Source: Phallusia mammillata
Taxonomy: Eukaryota > Chordata > Ascidiacea > Phlebobranchia > Ascidiidae
Length of the DNA: 64,000 nucleotides
Assembly (NCBI GenBank): GCA_003260075.1
Contig: QLIY01000105.1
Coordinates: forward strand, 102,240 to 166,239
Reading direction: 5' to 3'
Under the pieces are notes generated by a model that was not told the origin of the DNA, searched no databases, and worked only from the letters and a program-made list of their open reading frames with translations. Shown one piece after another: positions 62,639 through 64,000 of the stretch. The position numbers were made by a program, and so were the translations under genes. Numbering within the stretch: the stretch's first letter is position 1; each line of letters opens with the position of its first letter.

Positions 62639-64000
62639 TTTTTTTTTATACCTTAAAACACTCTTTACACCTTTACATAGGCTGACAGATCGTGGTCGGT
62701 TAACTTTGACACAATCGCATGTTCTCCTGTGCCATGTACATCCTTGCCTGCCGTCACCCATGCCGACATCACTGAAGTAAAGACGCCGCATGACATGACG
62801 TCCACCAGTGAAGCCCCTGCCGGGCTCGTATTTGGTGATGCAGTACAGTATAAATGTCAAACCGGATATTATTTGGAGGTAGTGTTAGATATTTGGTCAC
62901 TAGACTGAATATGTTTAAATCATTTGTGTGTTACAGGGTGTTGAGGAGTTGAACTGCTTGAGCAACGGTACATGGAGTTCGCCTACTCCTTCATGTTTGC
63001 CTGTAGTGTGTGGTCAAGCACCGCAGATTGACAATGCCCATGTCGCGGGTGAGTTTGATATTTGACAGTAAGGCTTGGTAAAAAGCAACATAGAATGTCA
63101 AAAATGTAATGACGAAAGAAATGAATTCTTAATAATGTACAGACATTTTTTTCAACCTTGTACTTTTCATAGCCTCGTTGTAAAATATACACTCTTTTGT
63201 TAAAAAATAAATAAAAAAATTGAAAAAAACATTTATTTTGCAAAAAGCTGTGATACATTTACATAACCGAAACATTTGATTTAATATCTACCCGTATACT
63301 TACTTGTTTCGTAGATGCAACGCACACGTTTGGCATGACTGCTGAATATCAATGCCACCTGGGTCACGTGGTTGCCAGCGATACCATGTCACGTGTTTGT
63401 CAGGCTGACGGTTCGTTTAGCACTCATCCAGTTACGTGCGTACCAAAATCATGTGGAGAAGTTCCAGCAATACTGCACGGAACAACCTCAGCAACCACTG
63501 GTGTTTTTAATGACGTAGTAACGTTTCAATGCGATTCTGGGTAAGTATTAACATGAAAGACACTCTTATTACCGACAGGACTTATAAATCATGCTTCCAC
63601 GATTTTATATGCATTCTGTTCTGTTATTCGATTTTCGTCAATGTTTTTGTCAATTAGGTTTTGAAAACAAAAACATTCTGAGTTGGGCATTTGCCTTTGG
63701 TATTTGAAGTCAAAGCAATTCAAAAGCTGAATGTTATTTTGTTTGAACGCCCAGATAATAACCAAAAAGCAACGATGCAAAAGAATAGTACTTTTTGTAA
63801 TGATATGTCAATTTATCTTTTTCTTGGCTATGATTAATTGCGCTTCCTACCCCCCCCCCAATGTTATTTTGTTTGAACGCCCAGATAATAACCAAAAAGC
63901 AACGATGTAAAAGAATAGTACTTTTTGTAATGATATGTCAACTTATCTTTTTCTTGGCTATGATTAATTGTGCTTCCCGTATCACAGATACGATCGTCTC
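7339..64000 (+). CDS. SVEP1: SVEP1/polydom-like giant extracellular matrix protein (about 100 exons, partial at both ends)
   Basis: A secreted modular matrix/adhesion protein. Visible domain order: EGF-like, ephrin-receptor-like, CCP x3, HYR x2, CCP, charged spacer, GCC2/GCC3 x3 or more, EGF x6, pentraxin, CCP x2, EGF, then a CCP array of at least 62 modules. This order matches vertebrate SVEP1 (polydom), which binds integrin alpha9beta1 and acts in lymphatic development; those roles are family knowledge and not shown here. I threaded 100 coding exons by GT-AG sites (one GC-AG) with consistent phases, about 16,970 nt or 5,650 codons in the window. The first visible exon starts in phase 1 after an acceptor, so the signal peptide and vWA domain lie upstream or are absent. 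The last exon runs off the edge. The intron 17152-24693 contains a minus-strand LRR gene. Vertebrate SVEP1 has about 34 CCPs in total, so the array here is roughly doubled. Individual blocks are described separately. Confidence 0.92.
8575..10811 (+). CDS. SVEP1: SVEP1 exons 3-5: CCP N1, N2, N3
   Basis: Each exon is one complete CCP (sushi) module: 8575-8791 (phase 0 to 1), 10186-10365 (1 to 1) and 10611-10811 (1 to 1). Each shows the four CCP cysteines and the terminal Trp-Cys pattern (GHWIA..C, TEWDA..C, NRWTV..C). N1 and N2 are separated by a 1.4-kb intron containing assembly scars. Confidence 0.9.
9305..9744. repeat. poly-G run and imperfect duplication (scar 1)
   Basis: A copy at about 9364-9464, flanked on both sides by G runs, recurs at about 9640-9743 with a few substitutions. 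This looks like an allelic fragment spliced in during assembly. Confidence 0.75.
9961..10082. repeat. imperfect duplication joined by 10 G (scar 2)
   Basis: About 49 nt (9961-10009) recurs at 10034-10082 after a 10-nt G run (10010-10019) and 14 nt of other sequence. Confidence 0.8.
10923..12367 (+). CDS. SVEP1: SVEP1 exons 6-9: two HYR domains
   Basis: Exons 10923-11038 (phase 1 to 0), 11412-11541 (0 to 1), 11959-12075 (1 to 1) and 12242-12367 (1 to 1). Each HYR domain is split over two exons. The first opens with APTLECPND and closes with the [15 protein letters not shown] strand pair. The second opens with PPMIEKC and closes with [15 protein letters not shown]. These Ig-like HYR signatures sit between CCP N3 and N4, as in SVEP1. 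The last 21 nt of exon 6 are repeated after the N at 11151, which is an assembly duplicate and not a second exon. Confidence 0.9.
11018..11286. repeat. duplication joined by single N (scar 3)
   Basis: 11018-11150 (end of exon 6 plus the intron start) is repeated at 11152-11285 with about one substitution. The join is a single N at 11151. Probably a failed contig overlap. Confidence 0.9.
12595..13251 (+). CDS. SVEP1: SVEP1 exons 10-11: CCP N4
   Basis: Exons 12595-12697 (phase 1 to 2) and 13154-13251 (2 to 1) together encode one [14 protein letters not shown], then CELVCDSKR, then [10 protein letters not shown] and DC. The intron between them carries a tRNA-like element and a hAT-like fragment. 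Confidence 0.85.
12722..12930 (+). repeat. tRNA-like (SINE-type) element next to a hAT-like fragment
   Basis: TGGCCGAATGG (about 12831-12841) matches a pol III A box, and GGTTCGAACCCC (about 12912-12923) a B box, about 75 nt apart with an A-rich insert between them. The spacing and the absence of a paired acceptor stem argue for a tRNA-derived repeat over a working tRNA. The preceding GCGGGCCGGATAA stretch resembles hAT-derived repeats by recall only. Confidence 0.45.
13512..15824 (+). CDS. SVEP1: SVEP1 exons 12-16: charged spacer between CCP N4 and GCC2/GCC3 modules
   Basis: Exons 13512-13642 (phase 1 to 0), 14086-14257 (0 to 1), 14585-14648 (1 to 2), 15056-15270 (2 to 1) and 15750 to about 15824 (1 to 1). 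The region has no repeat module. Exon 13 ends with an acidic, Tyr-rich run ([15 protein letters not shown]). Exon 14 is strongly basic and creates RKRRR across the exon 14/15 junction, a furin-type motif. Exon 15 is Pro/Asp/Tyr-rich. The 3' end of exon 16 is uncertain, because a 29-nt duplication with an N (15855) sits at its border. The donor used here (G then GTCTGA) is weak but keeps the frame into exon 17. Vertebrate SVEP1 also has a non-modular spacer at this position. Confidence 0.7.
15826..15884. repeat. duplication joined by single N (scar 4)
   Basis: 29 nt at 15826-15854 is repeated after the N at 15855 with one substitution. It obscures the exon 16 donor. Confidence 0.85.
15956..17151 (+). 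CDS. SVEP1: SVEP1 exons 17-20: GCC2/GCC3 (ephrin-receptor-like) modules
   Basis: Exons 15956-16084, 16258-16419, 16478-16639 and 16990-17151. The last three are each exactly 162 nt (54 codons), phase 1 to 1, and each encodes one Cys-rich module: [36 protein letters not shown], and [17 protein letters not shown]. These are GCC2/GCC3 or ephrin-receptor-like repeats as in SVEP1. Equal length and symmetric phase suggest tandem exon duplication. The frame continues into the EGF exon at 24694 across the LRR-gene-containing intron. Confidence 0.9.
17417..17422 (-). terminator. polyadenylation signal of the nested LRR gene
   Basis: TTTATT on the + strand gives AATAAA on the minus strand, 57 nt after the stop codon. 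This implies a short 3'UTR ending about 250 nt before SVEP1 exon 20. Confidence 0.6.
17479..23831 (-). CDS. leucine-rich-repeat single-pass membrane protein with long cytoplasmic tail, nested in a SVEP1 intron
   Basis: Exons (high to low): 23831-23658, 23390-23177, 22840-22633, 22171-22048, 21608-21442, 21165-20940, 20731-20436, 20221-20184, 20146-19948, 19618-17479. Phases agree throughout, giving about 1,261 aa. The N-terminus has a signal peptide ([14 protein letters not shown]) and a Cys-rich LRRNT cap. About ten LRRs follow, joining cleanly across exons ([15 protein letters not shown] spans exons 2/3). The LRRCT cap reads [16 protein letters not shown]. Next come a Thr/Ser-rich stalk, a transmembrane helix near residues 500-527 ([19 protein letters not shown]) and a cytoplasmic tail of about 720 residues encoded by one 2.1-kb exon. 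The tail is Ser/Arg-rich and contains FPPPPP (18603-18586) after an acidic stretch, an Ena/VASP EVH1-type ligand. The exon 5 acceptor could instead be 21647 (+13 residues). I cannot assign it to a named LRR family. No Ig, FN3 or TIR domain is visible. Confidence 0.85.
20333..20422. repeat. 90-nt poly-G run in intron of the LRR gene
   Basis: An uninterrupted G run between LRR-gene exons 7 and 8. It starts ten bases beyond the exon 7 donor. The poly-Gly and poly-Pro open frames across it are not genes. Its length may be unreliable. Confidence 0.8.
23832..24693 (-). promoter_or_regulatory. 5' flank of the LRR gene (upstream of its ATG), inside the SVEP1 intron
   Basis: Between the LRR-gene start codon and SVEP1 exon 21. 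It is more CpG-rich at about 23.95-24.35 kb than its surroundings, which fits a promoter or 5'UTR region. No TATA box was found. A 106-codon minus-strand open frame here (24345-24025) shows no recognisable domain. Confidence 0.35.
24694..26883 (+). CDS. SVEP1: SVEP1 exons 21-25: six EGF-like domains
   Basis: Exons 24694-24768 (phase 1 to 1), 24832-24919 (1 to 2), 25065-25204 (2 to 1), 26039-26240 (1 to 2) and 26726-26883 (2 to 1). Six tandem EGFs: [65 protein letters not shown] and [14 protein letters not shown]. The last five have the D/N-x-D/N-E/D-C plus aromatic pattern of calcium-binding EGFs. Six EGFs before the pentraxin domain is the SVEP1 arrangement. The end of exon 25 is duplicated after the N at 26922; the second copy is an assembly artefact. 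Confidence 0.92.
25288..25949. repeat. 320-330 bp imperfect duplication joined by 10 G (scar 5)
   Basis: 25288-25620 recurs at 25630-25949 with scattered substitutions and small indels. The join is a 10-nt G run (25619-25628). It lies in the intron between exons 23 and 24. Confidence 0.9.
26857..26990. repeat. duplication joined by single N (scar 6)
   Basis: 65 nt containing the exon 25 end and its donor is repeated identically after the N at 26922. Confidence 0.9.
27157..28679 (+). CDS. SVEP1: SVEP1 exons 26-28: pentraxin (LamG-like) domain and start of CCP P1
   Basis: Exons 27157-27370 (phase 1 to 2), 27774-28015 (2 to 1) and 28465-28679 (1 to 0). The beta-sandwich signatures are [20 protein letters not shown], the CLGGCF pair and SQEFLG, then a [14 protein letters not shown] helix region. 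QEQD corresponds to the pentraxin calcium-site region. Exon 28 ends the pentraxin fold and opens CCP P1 ([10 protein letters not shown]). Large introns 27371-27773 and 28016-28464 hold nothing recognisable. Confidence 0.92.
29120..29994 (+). CDS. SVEP1: SVEP1 exons 29-31: CCP P1-P2 and the post-pentraxin EGF
   Basis: Exons 29120-29317 (phase 0 to 0), 29692-29808 (0 to 0) and 29868-29994 (0 to 1). P1 finishes in exon 29 (GKWKYKG..LFYC). P2 spans exons 29-31 ([31 protein letters not shown]). Exon 31 then enters a calcium-binding EGF ([16 protein letters not shown]) that finishes in exon 32. Two CCPs and an EGF after the pentraxin is the SVEP1 order. Confidence 0.9.
30327..34461 (+). CDS. SVEP1: SVEP1 exons 32-36: start of the CCP array (CCP1-4)
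   Basis: Exons 30327-30488, 33349-33507, 33754-33910, 33985-34103 and 34288-34461, phases 1-1, 1-1, 1-2, 2-1, 1-1. The frame joins directly from CQENG (end of exon 32) to [10 protein letters not shown] (exon 33), so the 2.9-kb intron with the N gap need not hide an exon. The CCPs start [24 protein letters not shown] and SCGPPSET. The exon 32 donor could be 3 nt later. A second copy of most of exon 34 at 32958-33178 is misplaced and should not be counted. Confidence 0.88.
31040..31362. other. assembly gap (323 N)
   Basis: A run of N. Adjoining open frames are meaningless. Confidence 1.
31527..31605 (+). repeat. tRNA-like element (A and B boxes)
   Basis: CGGCCGAATGGTTAGAGGC (A-box-like) and GTGTTCAAATCCCAC (B-box-like) lie at tRNA-like spacing, flanked by TTTCGGA and TCCGAAA. 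There is no clean acceptor stem or anticodon arm, so it is probably a tRNA-derived repeat or pseudogene. Confidence 0.45.
31860..32043 (+). promoter_or_regulatory. candidate internal promoter with first exon
   Basis: An inverted CCAAT (ATTGG, about 31865) is followed about 100 nt later by a perfect TATAAAAG (31967-31974). An ATG at 32022 opens five codons plus one base, ending exactly at a GTAAGT donor (32038). That phase (1) fits the SVEP1 exon 33 acceptor. This is sequence logic only, and no signal peptide would be encoded. Confidence 0.3.
32957..33188 (+). pseudogene. misplaced duplicate of CCP exon 34 and the exon 35 start (assembly artefact)
   Basis: Bounded by an N (32957) and an 11-nt C run (33178-33188). 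It matches 33782 to about 34008 with several substitutions and a small indel, and covers most of CCP exon 34, the short intron and the first codons of exon 35. Exons 32 and 33 already join in frame around it, so it is not part of the gene. Confidence 0.8.
34662..34865. mobile_element. fold-back MITE with long terminal inverted repeats
   Basis: The left arm (from ATCTGTTCATAAG, about 34664) and the reverse complement of the right arm (from ATCTGTTCCTAAG, ending about 34863) align over about 60 nt, including TAGACGTA and AAAGCGACA blocks. The centre contains GATGATGACATAGGCGG then CCGAAACGTT. It lies in the intron after exon 36. Confidence 0.7.
35010..36955 (+). CDS. SVEP1: SVEP1 exons 37-41: CCP4 end to CCP8
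   Basis: Exons 35010-35126, 35636-35753, 36066-36222, 36488-36669 and 36825-36955, with phases 1-1, 1-2, 2-0, 0-2, 2-1. The CCPs start PCGSPPPT (opened in exon 36), [16 protein letters not shown] and HCGEPPMV. All four conserved cysteines and the terminal Trp are present in each module. Introns 34462-35009 and 35127-35635 hold a MITE and nothing recognisable, respectively. Confidence 0.9.
37081..37391. repeat. imperfect duplication joined by 10 C (scar 8)
   Basis: About 150 nt at 37081-37229 recurs at 37240-37391 with roughly six differences. C run 37230-37239. Confidence 0.9.
37484..39310 (+). CDS. SVEP1: SVEP1 exons 42-46: CCP8 end to CCP11 with an acidic insertion
   Basis: Exons 37484-37650 (phase 1 to 0), 38079-38328 (0 to 1), 38565-38689 (1 to 0), 38772-38856 (0 to 1) and 39050-39310 (1 to 1). 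CCP9 (SCLHPPIV) and CCP10 (PCGPPPVV) are standard. CCP11 (LCSTPDSV) is interrupted between its CDDGYH and CSPVGAW strands by about 83 residues (exon 45 and the first 164 nt of exon 46). The insert is rich in Glu, Asp, Ala and Pro and has a helical look (KALGS-type repeats, [11 protein letters not shown]). It has no cysteine and so would loop out of the CCP fold. Confidence 0.88.
37633..37859. repeat. imperfect duplication joined by 10-11 C (scar 9)
   Basis: 37633-37740, which includes the end of exon 42, recurs at 37751-37859. C run 37741-37751. Only the first copy is the real exon end. Confidence 0.9.
39671..42024 (+). CDS. SVEP1: SVEP1 exons 47-51: CCP12-16
   Basis: Exons 39671-39944 (phase 1 to 2), 40334-40495 (2 to 2), 40671-40844 (2 to 2), 41268-41489 (2 to 2) and 41915-42024 (2 to 1). 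The CCPs start LCPPPQTL (opened in exon 46), [24 protein letters not shown] and [11 protein letters not shown]16 has an extended acidic loop ([13 protein letters not shown]) before its second cysteine. The end of exon 47 is duplicated at 40041-40077 (assembly copy). Introns 40845-41267 and 41490-41914 hold nothing recognisable. Confidence 0.9.
39908..40316. repeat. two successive duplications joined by 10 C each (scars 10 and 11)
   Basis: 39908-40018 recurs at 40041-40150 (C run 40031-40040). About 40130-40198 recurs at about 40252-40316 (C run 40199-40208). The first pair duplicates the exon 47 end with its donor. Confidence 0.88.
42230..44008 (+). CDS. SVEP1: SVEP1 exons 52-56: CCP17-21
   Basis: Exons 42230-42397, 42632-42808, 42893-42979 and 43367-43534 (all phase 1 to 1), and 43737-44008 (1 to 0). 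The CCPs start [32 protein letters not shown] and DCGQPPNV. The four symmetric 1-1 exons sit here in a row. CCP18-20 are compact 56-59 residue modules. Confidence 0.92.
44090..44473. repeat. 185-bp imperfect duplication joined by 10 C (scar 12)
   Basis: 44090-44277 recurs at 44288-44473 with a few substitutions. C run 44278-44287. Intronic. Confidence 0.9.
44574..46612 (+). CDS. SVEP1: SVEP1 exons 57-62: CCP21 end to CCP26
   Basis: Exons 44574-44651 (phase 0 to 0), 44708-44829 (0 to 2), 45395-45511 (2 to 2), 45604-45788 (2 to 1), 46065-46336 (1 to 0) and 46468-46612 (0 to 1). The CCPs start [32 protein letters not shown] and SCGMPVTV. The exon 60 donor (GTTGTT) is weak, but the join CNEG to [11 protein letters not shown] is a perfect CCP strand. 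The intron after exon 58 carries a hAT MITE. Confidence 0.9.
44879..45286. mobile_element. hAT-type MITE with 8-bp target-site duplication
   Basis: The element 44887-45278 (392 bp) begins CAGTGGTTCTCAACC and ends with its inverse GGTTGAGAACCACTG, a hAT-superfamily terminal repeat. It is bounded by identical CTTTAAAG octamers (44879-44886 and 45279-45286). It has no transposase ORF, so it is non-autonomous. It is inserted in the intron between SVEP1 exons 58 and 59. Confidence 0.92.
47054..48205 (+). CDS. SVEP1: SVEP1 exons 63-67: CCP26 end to CCP30
   Basis: Exons 47054-47224 (phase 1 to 1), 47375-47514 (1 to 0), 47593-47744 (0 to 2), 47837-47970 (2 to 1) and 48064-48205 (1 to 2). The CCPs start [24 protein letters not shown] and LCGLPDDV. 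Acceptors and donors are canonical. The 46613-47053 intron holds nothing recognisable. Confidence 0.9.
48488..51148 (+). CDS. SVEP1: SVEP1 exons 68-72: CCP30 end to CCP36 start
   Basis: Exons 48488-48722 (phase 2 to 0), 48971-49190 (0 to 1), 49549-49794 (1 to 1), 50120-50336 (1 to 2) and 50973-51148 (2 to 1). The CCPs start [40 protein letters not shown] and [11 protein letters not shown]32 and CCP34 each have two extra cysteines near the N-terminus ([12 protein letters not shown] and [12 protein letters not shown]), implying a third disulfide. The 50337-50972 intron contains a GC-rich hAT-like repeat scrap (about 50680-50755). Confidence 0.9.
49269..49433. repeat. imperfect duplication joined by 9 C (scar 13)
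   Basis: 49269-49345 recurs at 49357-49433 with a single substitution. C run 49348-49356. Confidence 0.9.
50680..50756. repeat. GC-rich repeat scrap, hAT-like
   Basis: A GC-rich island in AT-rich intron DNA (GGTTGTCGGCAACC palindrome, CCGCGGTCCGG, GGGCCGTATAC). It resembles internal parts of hAT-derived repeats by recall only. Confidence 0.3.
51149..53086. other. 1.9-kb SVEP1 intron with scar-bounded segment
   Basis: Mostly AT-rich and featureless. A segment 52426-52965 is bounded by a 10-nt C run (52416-52425) and a single N (52966). Unlike the other scars, I found no second copy of it in the window. It may be a misplaced or alternative-haplotype insertion. Confidence 0.6.
53087..54089 (+). 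CDS. SVEP1: SVEP1 exons 73-77: CCP36 with linker insertion, CCP37, CCP38 start
   Basis: Exons 53087-53221, 53301-53402, 53633-53689, 53748-53891 and 53961-54089, all phase 1 to 1. CCP36 reaches its conserved Trp (KQWTP) in exon 73, but its last cysteine (PPVC) comes only in exon 76. In between lie about 60 residues encoded mainly by two small symmetric exons (102 and 57 nt), rich in Ala, Pro and Gly with [11 protein letters not shown]. Skipping either or both small exons would keep the frame, so they could be cassette exons. CCP37 starts PCGSAPHL and CCP38 PCGDPPSL. Confidence 0.85.
54420..55895 (+). CDS. SVEP1: SVEP1 exons 78-80: CCP38-42, with a GC-AG intron after exon 80
   Basis: Exons 54420-54705 (phase 1 to 2), 55255-55609 (2 to 0) and 55733-55895 (0 to 1). 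The CCPs start [24 protein letters not shown] and SCDRPPHV. Exon 80 ends at CAG before GCGAGT. Only this GC donor lets YQCDAG continue into [11 protein letters not shown] of exon 81, so the intron is GC-AG. Intron 54706-55254 holds nothing recognisable. Confidence 0.9.
56311..57988 (+). CDS. SVEP1: SVEP1 exons 81-84: CCP42 end to CCP47
   Basis: Exons 56311-56508 (phase 1 to 1), 56598-56762 (1 to 1), 56943-57111 (1 to 2) and 57458-57988 (2 to 2; 531 nt, the longest array exon). The CCPs start [32 protein letters not shown] and [11 protein letters not shown]44 carries extra cysteines in a long loop ([12 protein letters not shown]). CCP45 ([18 protein letters not shown]) closely resembles CCP4 ([18 protein letters not shown]). 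Confidence 0.9.
58209..59349 (+). CDS. SVEP1: SVEP1 exons 85-87: CCP47 end to CCP51 start, with furin-type site
   Basis: Exons 58209-58378 (phase 2 to 1), 58454-58928 (1 to 2) and 59091-59349 (2 to 0). The CCPs start [24 protein letters not shown] and [11 protein letters not shown]49 contains about 70 extra residues between its first and second cysteines. The insert has a SGSGSGDAP stretch, a repeated EPVPPDA unit and, at its end, RQRKRR (58747-58764) followed by SAGG, a strong furin-type cleavage motif. Cleavage would nick the chain inside one CCP, but the halves could stay joined through its disulfides. Confidence 0.9.
59626..61163 (+). CDS. SVEP1: SVEP1 exons 88-92: CCP51-56
   Basis: Exons 59626-59779 (phase 0 to 1), 59931-60098 (1 to 1), 60355-60582 (1 to 1), 60793-60976 (1 to 2) and 61036-61163 (2 to 1). 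The CCPs start [32 protein letters not shown] and NCGSPPAH. All are standard four-cysteine modules. Introns are short, with canonical sites. Confidence 0.9.
61256..62437 (+). CDS. SVEP1: SVEP1 exons 93-96: CCP56-59
   Basis: Exons 61256-61487 (phase 1 to 2), 61707-61831 (2 to 1), 62095-62271 (1 to 1) and 62331-62437 (1 to 0). The CCPs start [16 protein letters not shown] and ECPELPPF. The joins CDEG to [11 protein letters not shown] and CQ to ADRSWSV restore complete modules. Confidence 0.9.
62583..62638. repeat. 56-nt poly-C run in SVEP1 intron
   Basis: Located between exons 96 and 97 and followed by a T run. Poly-Pro and poly-Gly open frames over it are not genes. Length probably unreliable. 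Confidence 0.8.
62681..64000 (+). CDS. SVEP1: SVEP1 exons 97-100: CCP59 end to CCP62, running off the window
   Basis: Exons 62681-62878 (phase 0 to 0), 62937-63048 (0 to 1), 63315-63540 (1 to 2) and 63988 to the window end (starts in phase 2). The CCPs start [16 protein letters not shown] and SCGEVPAI. The last visible residues (GYDRL) begin the third strand of CCP62, so the array continues. CCP60 has a roughly 15-residue extension ([13 protein letters not shown]). Intron 63049-63314 is featureless. Confidence 0.9.
63730..63980. repeat. 120-bp imperfect duplication joined by 10 C (scar 14)
   Basis: 63730-63849 recurs at 63860 to about 63980 with a few substitutions. C run 63850-63859. Intronic, just before exon 100. 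Confidence 0.9.

Overview
This is a eukaryotic genomic window (spliced, AT-rich, introns mostly 80-800 bp, almost all GT-AG). It is dominated by one giant multi-domain extracellular-matrix gene on the + strand, which I recognise by domain order as SVEP1/polydom. I can thread about 100 coding exons (7339 to the window edge, about 5,650 codons) with every intron phase agreeing. The compact introns, a deuterostome-type SVEP1, and near-duplicate allele-like segments differing by a few percent suggest a highly heterozygous invertebrate deuterostome, most likely an ascidian such as Ciona. The species is inference.

Layout. 1-7.3 kb: a four-exon minus-strand gene for an uncharacterised seven-transmembrane protein (529 aa), then about 4 kb with no convincing gene. 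7.3-17.2 kb: SVEP1 N-terminal part (EGF-like, ephrin-receptor-like, CCP x3, HYR x2, CCP, a charged spacer, three or more GCC2/GCC3 modules). 17.2-24.7 kb: one SVEP1 intron that holds a complete minus-strand gene for a leucine-rich-repeat single-pass membrane protein (about 1,261 aa, about 720-aa cytoplasmic tail). 24.7-30.0 kb: six EGFs, a pentraxin domain, two CCPs and one more EGF. 30.3-64.0 kb: a CCP (sushi) array of at least 62 modules, still running at the window edge. The upstream vWA domain and signal peptide of SVEP1, and its C-terminus, are not visible here.

CCP numbering used below: N1-N4 are the N-terminal CCPs, P1-P2 follow the pentraxin domain, and array CCP1-62 follow the last EGF. 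Four modules carry unusual insertions or loops (CCP11, CCP16, CCP36, CCP49). The CCP49 insertion contains a strong furin-type site.

The sequence is also full of assembly scars: imperfect tandem copies (49-330 bp) joined by runs of about 10 C/G or a single N, three G/C runs of 56-90 nt, one 323-nt N gap, and one misplaced duplicate of a CCP exon (32958-33188). A naive gene caller would make false exons from these. True mobile or repeat elements include a hAT-type MITE with a perfect 8-bp target duplication (44879-45286), two fold-back elements and two tRNA-like elements.
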